A DNA stretch of 17,912 nucleotides, from NCBI GenBank assembly GCA_033791445.1, contig JASJGS010000004.1:1-17912 (forward strand), given 5' to 3'. This stretch comes from JANTGF01 sp033791445. Lineage in GTDB: Bacteria; Bacteroidota; Bacteroidia; Bacteroidales; VadinHA17. Of this stretch, positions 14,847-17,912 are shown one piece after another. The notes beneath the pieces are model-generated. The model was not told where the DNA came from, did no database searches, and was given only the letters and a program-made list of their open reading frames with translations. The number at the start of each line of letters is the position of its first letter. Position 1 is the stretch's first letter. The position numbers and the translations under genes are program-made.

Positions 14847-16211
14847 ATGAAGATACTCTTTGTTCGACCAAAACCTTCCAACGAGACCATTGGCTTACAA
14901 CACGTAATGCTGGTTGAACCCCTGGAGCTGGAAGTATTGGCAACATGTGTTTCAGATGAAAACACTTCAACCATTGTTGATATGATTTTGGAAAAAGAGT
15001 CGATAGAATTCTTCATAAAAAGAGAAAAAGCTGATGTTTTTTGCATAACTGGATACATCACTAATGTACCTGAAATGATTCGGTATTGCGAAGTGGCAAA
15101 ATCCATCAATCCAAACACGCTGACTATTGCTGGAGGAGTACATTGTGAAGTTTGCCCCGACGACTTGAACCATCATGCCATCGACTATAGGGTTGTAAGA
15201 AATGCTACCACCGTATTTCCAAAATTGATCGGCTTTTTAAAGGGCCAAAATGAATTTCCCAAGGGTGTACTAAAAGTAAACGACACCCCGGGCAACCTGC
15301 CGGAATTCGATTTTACTTTCCCAATTCCTGACCGGACGCTTACCCAAAAGTACCGCAATCAGTATTTCTATATTTTCCACAATAAAGTGGCACTCCTTAA
15401 AACAGCTTTTGGATGTCCGTATTCCTGCAATTTTTGTTTTTGCAGGGAAATTACACAAAAGAGGTTTGTTGAACGCCCTTTGGAAGAGGTAATTGAAGAG
15501 ATAAATACTATCAAAGAACAAGACATCTATATTGTTGATGATGATTTTTTGACTACCCGACAGCGGGTAAAAATATTTATTGAAGCCAACCGTAAAGAAG
15601 TACTAAACAAGCATTACCTACTTTATGGCAGGGCTGATTTTATTGCCAATAATCCCGATCTGATTGCTGAATTTAAAGAGGTTGGTTTACGCACTGTAAT
15701 TGTAGGTTTTGAATCTTTCTTTGACCATGAACTGAAACAGTACAACAAAAATGTAGATGCAGCCACTAATGAAAAAGCAATGCAAGTGCTCAACTATACG
15801 GGTATCGAATGTTATGCTACCATTATTCTGTCACCTGAATGGAGCCGTAAAGAATTTAGCCTGTTAAAGAAAAAAATCAAGCAATTGGGCATTCATTATG
15901 TAAACCTTCAACCCATGACCCCATTGCCAGGTACCGACAACAATCAATACCAAAAAAAACTAATCATCCCTTATTCCGATTTTGCCAGGTGGGATTTGGC
16001 TCATGTGACCATTCAACCTGAGAAAATGAGTGTTGCCGACTTTTATAAACAGTTACTAGGTGTATACAATACTGCACTTTTTCAACCTGTCTTTCTGCTA
16101 AACTATTTAAGAAAATATCACATTTCAATGCTTTGGAAAATGATCAAAGGAAGTTACATGGTATGGAAACAATATCAACAAAAGATAAAGGAGACAAAAC
16201 ACTATGCCTAA
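14847..16211 (+). CDS. B12-type radical SAM protein, third of four
   Basis: The 454-residue protein opens with a cobalamin-binding-like domain (ILFVRPKPSNETIG, VEPLELEVLATCV, TIAGGVHCEV). The radical SAM cluster site is Cys190, Cys194 and Cys197 (AFGCPYSCNFC) with an extra Cys199 in the CFC run. IYIVDDDFLTT and VIVGFESF follow as barrel strands. The last 50 residues are hydrophobic and basic (YLRKYHISMLWKMIKGSYMVWKQYQQK). It is the paralogue of the protein encoded at 12391-13800, separated from it only by an acyltransferase gene, so a duplication followed by divergence is likely. The two may act on the same backbone at different positions. The stop overlaps the start of the fourth radical SAM gene by 8 bases, giving translational coupling. 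Confidence 0.85.
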   Translation: MKILFVRPKPSNETIGLQHVMLVEPLELEVLATCVSDENTSTIVDMILEKESIEFFIKREKADVFCITGYITNVPEMIRYCEVAKSINPNTLTIAGGVHCEVCPDDLNHHAIDYRVVRNATTVFPKLIGFLKGQNEFPKGVLKVNDTPGNLPEFDFTFPIPDRTLTQKYRNQYFYIFHNKVALLKTAFGCPYSCNFCFCREITQKRFVERPLEEVIEEINTIKEQDIYIVDDDFLTTRQRVKIFIEANRKEVLNKHYLLYGRADFIANNPDLIAEFKEVGLRTVIVGFESFFDHELKQYNKNVDAATNEKAMQVLNYTGIECYATIILSPEWSRKEFSLLKKKIKQLGIHYVNLQPMTPLPGTDNNQYQKKLIIPYSDFARWDLAHVTIQPEKMSVADFYKQLLGVYNTALFQPVFLLNYLRKYHISMLWKMIKGSYMVWKQYQQKIKETKHYA

Positions 16212-17526
16212 AATACTATTCATACAACCCACACAATACGGTATTGACCGAAAGTTGTGCAAACAGAAAAAAATTTATTTGCCGGGACTTGTTTTTCCAT
16301 TGTTGGCAGCCATGACTCCCGATAACTGGGAAGTTGAAGTATGCATTGAGGTGGTTGACGAAGTGAATTTTGAAAGCGATGCCGATATCATTGGAATTGG
16401 CAGCATGGGCTACGCCATTTATAGGGGCATTGAAATTGCTAAAGAATTCCGCAAAAGAGGAAAAATTGTAGTTATGGGTGGCTACATGGCCACCATGGTG
16501 AAAAAGCAGGTTATTGAATATGTCGATTCTGTAATGGTGGGCGATTCTGAAAAGACATACCCCCTGTTGCTCGCCGATTTTGAAAAGCACGGTAAGCTGA
16601 AAAAGTACTACGATATTCCGGTTAATGACTTGAAAGGTTTACCGATTCCCCGTTATGAACTTTTAACCCAAAAGCCCATTGGGGACATGCTACCGGTACA
16701 AGCCGGGCGTGGGTGCAACCTCAAATGCAGTTTCTGCAGCATTTCTTCTGTATACAGTGGTCGTTACCTTACGCGTCCAATCGATGAGGTAACTCGTGAC
16801 ATACGGGCCGTGAAAGAGTTAGGTTTTAAACGTTTCTACCTTCTTGACGATAATATCGTTTCCAATCCAAACTACCTGAAAGCTCTTTGCAAAGAGATAG
16901 AACCACTGAAAATGAAATGGGCCAGCCAATGCACGTTGCATCTGGCCAAGCAACCTGAATTATTAGATGCTGTTTTAAAGTCAGGCGGTAACATGATGAG
17001 CTTTGGGATCGAAAGCATTACTCAGGATGGACTGAACAAGTTAGGTAAAGCATGGCTAAAGGTTGATGAACATAAAAAACTAATACAAACACTTATTGAT
17101 TCGGGTATTTTGGTTACTGCCGAAATGATGCTGGGTACCGATAGTGACACTGAAGAAAGCATTCGGGAAACCTATAAATTTCTACAGGAAACAAAAATAC
17201 CTGTACCGAGGTTTTACATTTTAACACCTGCCCCGGGCACACCATTATTTGATGAATACAAAGCAGCAGGAAGATTAATTACTGAAGACCTTGAAAAATT
17301 CGATGGTTCTCAATGCGTGCATCAACCGGCCAAAATAACAGCCGAAAAACTCACTGAGATGTACTGGTGGCTTTATAAAAAAGTATTTTCACTGAAGAAC
17401 ATATTAGCCAGAACCCTTTTCCATCCGGCCCTGCAGAAAGCCCCTTTCATGTATCTTTTTGCCTTTTTCGTAAATTTACATTACCGCAGATACATTAAAA
17501 AGCAGGTTCCTCCCAATATTTTTTAG
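16204..17526 (+). CDS. B12-type radical SAM protein, fourth of four
   Basis: The 440-residue protein has a shorter cobalamin-binding-like domain (ILFIQPTQYG, LPGLVFPLLAAMTPDNWEVE, VVMGGYMATM) and then a radical SAM site at Cys171, Cys175 and Cys178 (GRGCNLKCSFCS). It lacks the extra CFC cysteine of the two paralogues upstream. Barrel strands FYLLDDNIVSN, MSFGIES and AEMMLGTDSDTEES are well kept. The tail from about residue 395 (ARTLFHPALQKAPFMYLFAFFVNLHYRRYIKKQ) is hydrophobic and basic. It is closest in layout to broad B12-radical SAM groups that include BchE- and HpnJ-like proteins, but no specific reaction can be named. It is the last gene of the operon; the 8-base overlap with the preceding gene fixes the start at 16204. 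Confidence 0.85.
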   Translation: MPKILFIQPTQYGIDRKLCKQKKIYLPGLVFPLLAAMTPDNWEVEVCIEVVDEVNFESDADIIGIGSMGYAIYRGIEIAKEFRKRGKIVVMGGYMATMVKKQVIEYVDSVMVGDSEKTYPLLLADFEKHGKLKKYYDIPVNDLKGLPIPRYELLTQKPIGDMLPVQAGRGCNLKCSFCSISSVYSGRYLTRPIDEVTRDIRAVKELGFKRFYLLDDNIVSNPNYLKALCKEIEPLKMKWASQCTLHLAKQPELLDAVLKSGGNMMSFGIESITQDGLNKLGKAWLKVDEHKKLIQTLIDSGILVTAEMMLGTDSDTEESIRETYKFLQETKIPVPRFYILTPAPGTPLFDEYKAAGRLITEDLEKFDGSQCVHQPAKITAEKLTEMYWWLYKKVFSLKNILARTLFHPALQKAPFMYLFAFFVNLHYRRYIKKQVPPNIF

Positions 17527-17531
17527 CAGAA

Positions 17532-17599
17532 ATGTGATCACATAAACCGGTTTAATTAACATTTAAGTTGGTGCTATCCAGATACGCCAATTGGCGTAT
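17532..17599. repeat. Chain of perfect palindromes after the operon
   Basis: Just after the last stop codon come ATGTGATCACAT (17532-17543), TAAACCGGTTTA (17543-17554), TTAATTAA (17552-17559) and ATACGCCAATTGGCGTAT (17582-17599). Each is perfectly self-complementary. None is followed by a T-run. They could be protein-binding sites or transcript-end structures. Confidence 0.5.
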
Positions 17600-17724
17600 A
17601 ACGTTCTAATGGTATGACCAGATGCCGACATAAGTAGGAATTAAGTCTTATTTAATCGTTATAGCAGGTTAATGTTTTATAGTTAAATATGGGATAAGCC
17701 AAGCATTGGTTATACCATGTGTTG
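17597..17724. repeat. Long imperfect inverted repeat, attC-like outline
   Basis: TGGTATGACCA (17610-17620) pairs with TGGTTATACCA (17707-17717) at 10 of 11 positions, and the outer TATAAC (17597-17602) nearly pairs with GTTGTA (17719-17724). The 128-base span with a spaced outer and inner arm resembles an attC outline. A second pairing, TATAACG (17597-17603) with CGTTATA (17657-17663), is also possible. With the palindromes before it, this covers most of the 213-base gap to the next gene. Confidence 0.35.
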
Positions 17725-17739
17725 TAGCCAGTTCATTTT

Positions 17740-17912
17740 CTAATAAATCTCTTCATATATATTGTAATCGATCTTCTTGGATTTACCTTTTATCGATAAT
17801 ATCTCATTGACTTCCTCTAATCTGTCTAGAATCAAAATATAGCCTGTCGGTGTTAAATCTTCTTTGGTTTTGTACAGTTTTAAGTTGGTTATTCCCAATG
17901 ATTCAAATACTT
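17740..17912 (-). CDS. Unidentified protein, C-terminal end only
   Basis: A minus-strand frame enters from the right edge and runs 56 sense codons to a TAG at 17740-17742. The visible residues include VFESLGITNLKLYKTK, then TPTGYILILDRLEEV, then a lysine-rich stretch and the end IYEEIY. The frame has no internal stop over 170 bases and a natural amino-acid mix, so it is probably a real gene end. I do not recognise the family; a transposase C-terminus is one possibility but there is no motif to prove it. The start and most of the gene lie outside the window. It is convergent with the radical SAM operon. Confidence 0.55.
   Translation of the reverse strand, partial: VFESLGITNLKLYKTKEDLTPTGYILILDRLEEVNEILSIKGKSKKIDYNIYEEIY

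Noticed and set aside
17534..17543. TGTGATCACA as a CRP-type site
   Set aside because: CRP sites need about six bases between TGTGA and TCACA; here there are none, and the site is downstream of the genes.

Overview
The window looks like Bacteroidota (a Bacteroidales, Marinilabiliales or Cytophagales type). It is AT-rich DNA with weak Shine-Dalgarno signals, one clear TTTG-N20-TATATTTG promoter, several lipoprotein signal peptides, a GH127-type hydrolase and an HTH/membrane-protein pair common in that phylum. No RNA genes or CRISPR arrays were seen.

Left part (1-8200) is a patchwork. It opens with two decaying genes: a MalT/LuxR-type ATPase remnant (23-352) and a threonine/serine exporter N-terminal remnant (405-815). 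A minus-strand GH127-family lipoprotein hydrolase (869-3049) follows. Next comes a plus-strand pair, a six-helix membrane protein and a winged-helix regulator (3351-4239), then a transglutaminase-like protein (4331-5245). The pair and the transglutaminase gene are each preceded by the same perfect palindrome, GTTAAT-N3-ATTAAC, so they are probably co-regulated. After that are two minus-strand genes: a lipoprotein with a SAM-methyltransferase fold (5401-6102), flanked by integron-attC-like structures, and a Tat-exported GH5-like glycosidase (6285-7610). An IS481-type transposase remnant (7830-8192) marks the border.

Right part (8486-17526) is the main interest: seven tightly packed plus-strand genes that look like one operon. 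In order they are a B12-binding radical SAM protein of the DUF4070/HpnP type; a fold-III PLP decarboxylase-like protein; a YghO-like GNAT acyltransferase; a second B12-type radical SAM protein; a second, BioF2/FemAB-like GNAT protein; and two more B12-type radical SAM proteins. The PLP-barrel protein has lost the Schiff-base lysine (Lys to Met), the PLP-stacking histidine (His to Tyr) and the usual place of the catalytic cysteine, yet keeps the glycine-rich loop and EPGR motif. All four radical SAM proteins keep CxxxCxxC and end in hydrophobic or amphipathic tails.

My inference is an uncharacterised biosynthetic pathway. It would build or modify an amino-acid- or amine-derived, probably lipophilic or membrane-bound product by acylation and by B12-radical chemistry such as methylation at unactivated carbon. 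The product cannot be read from the sequence. The operon is followed by a run of perfect palindromes and the 3' end of an unidentified minus-strand gene cut by the window edge.
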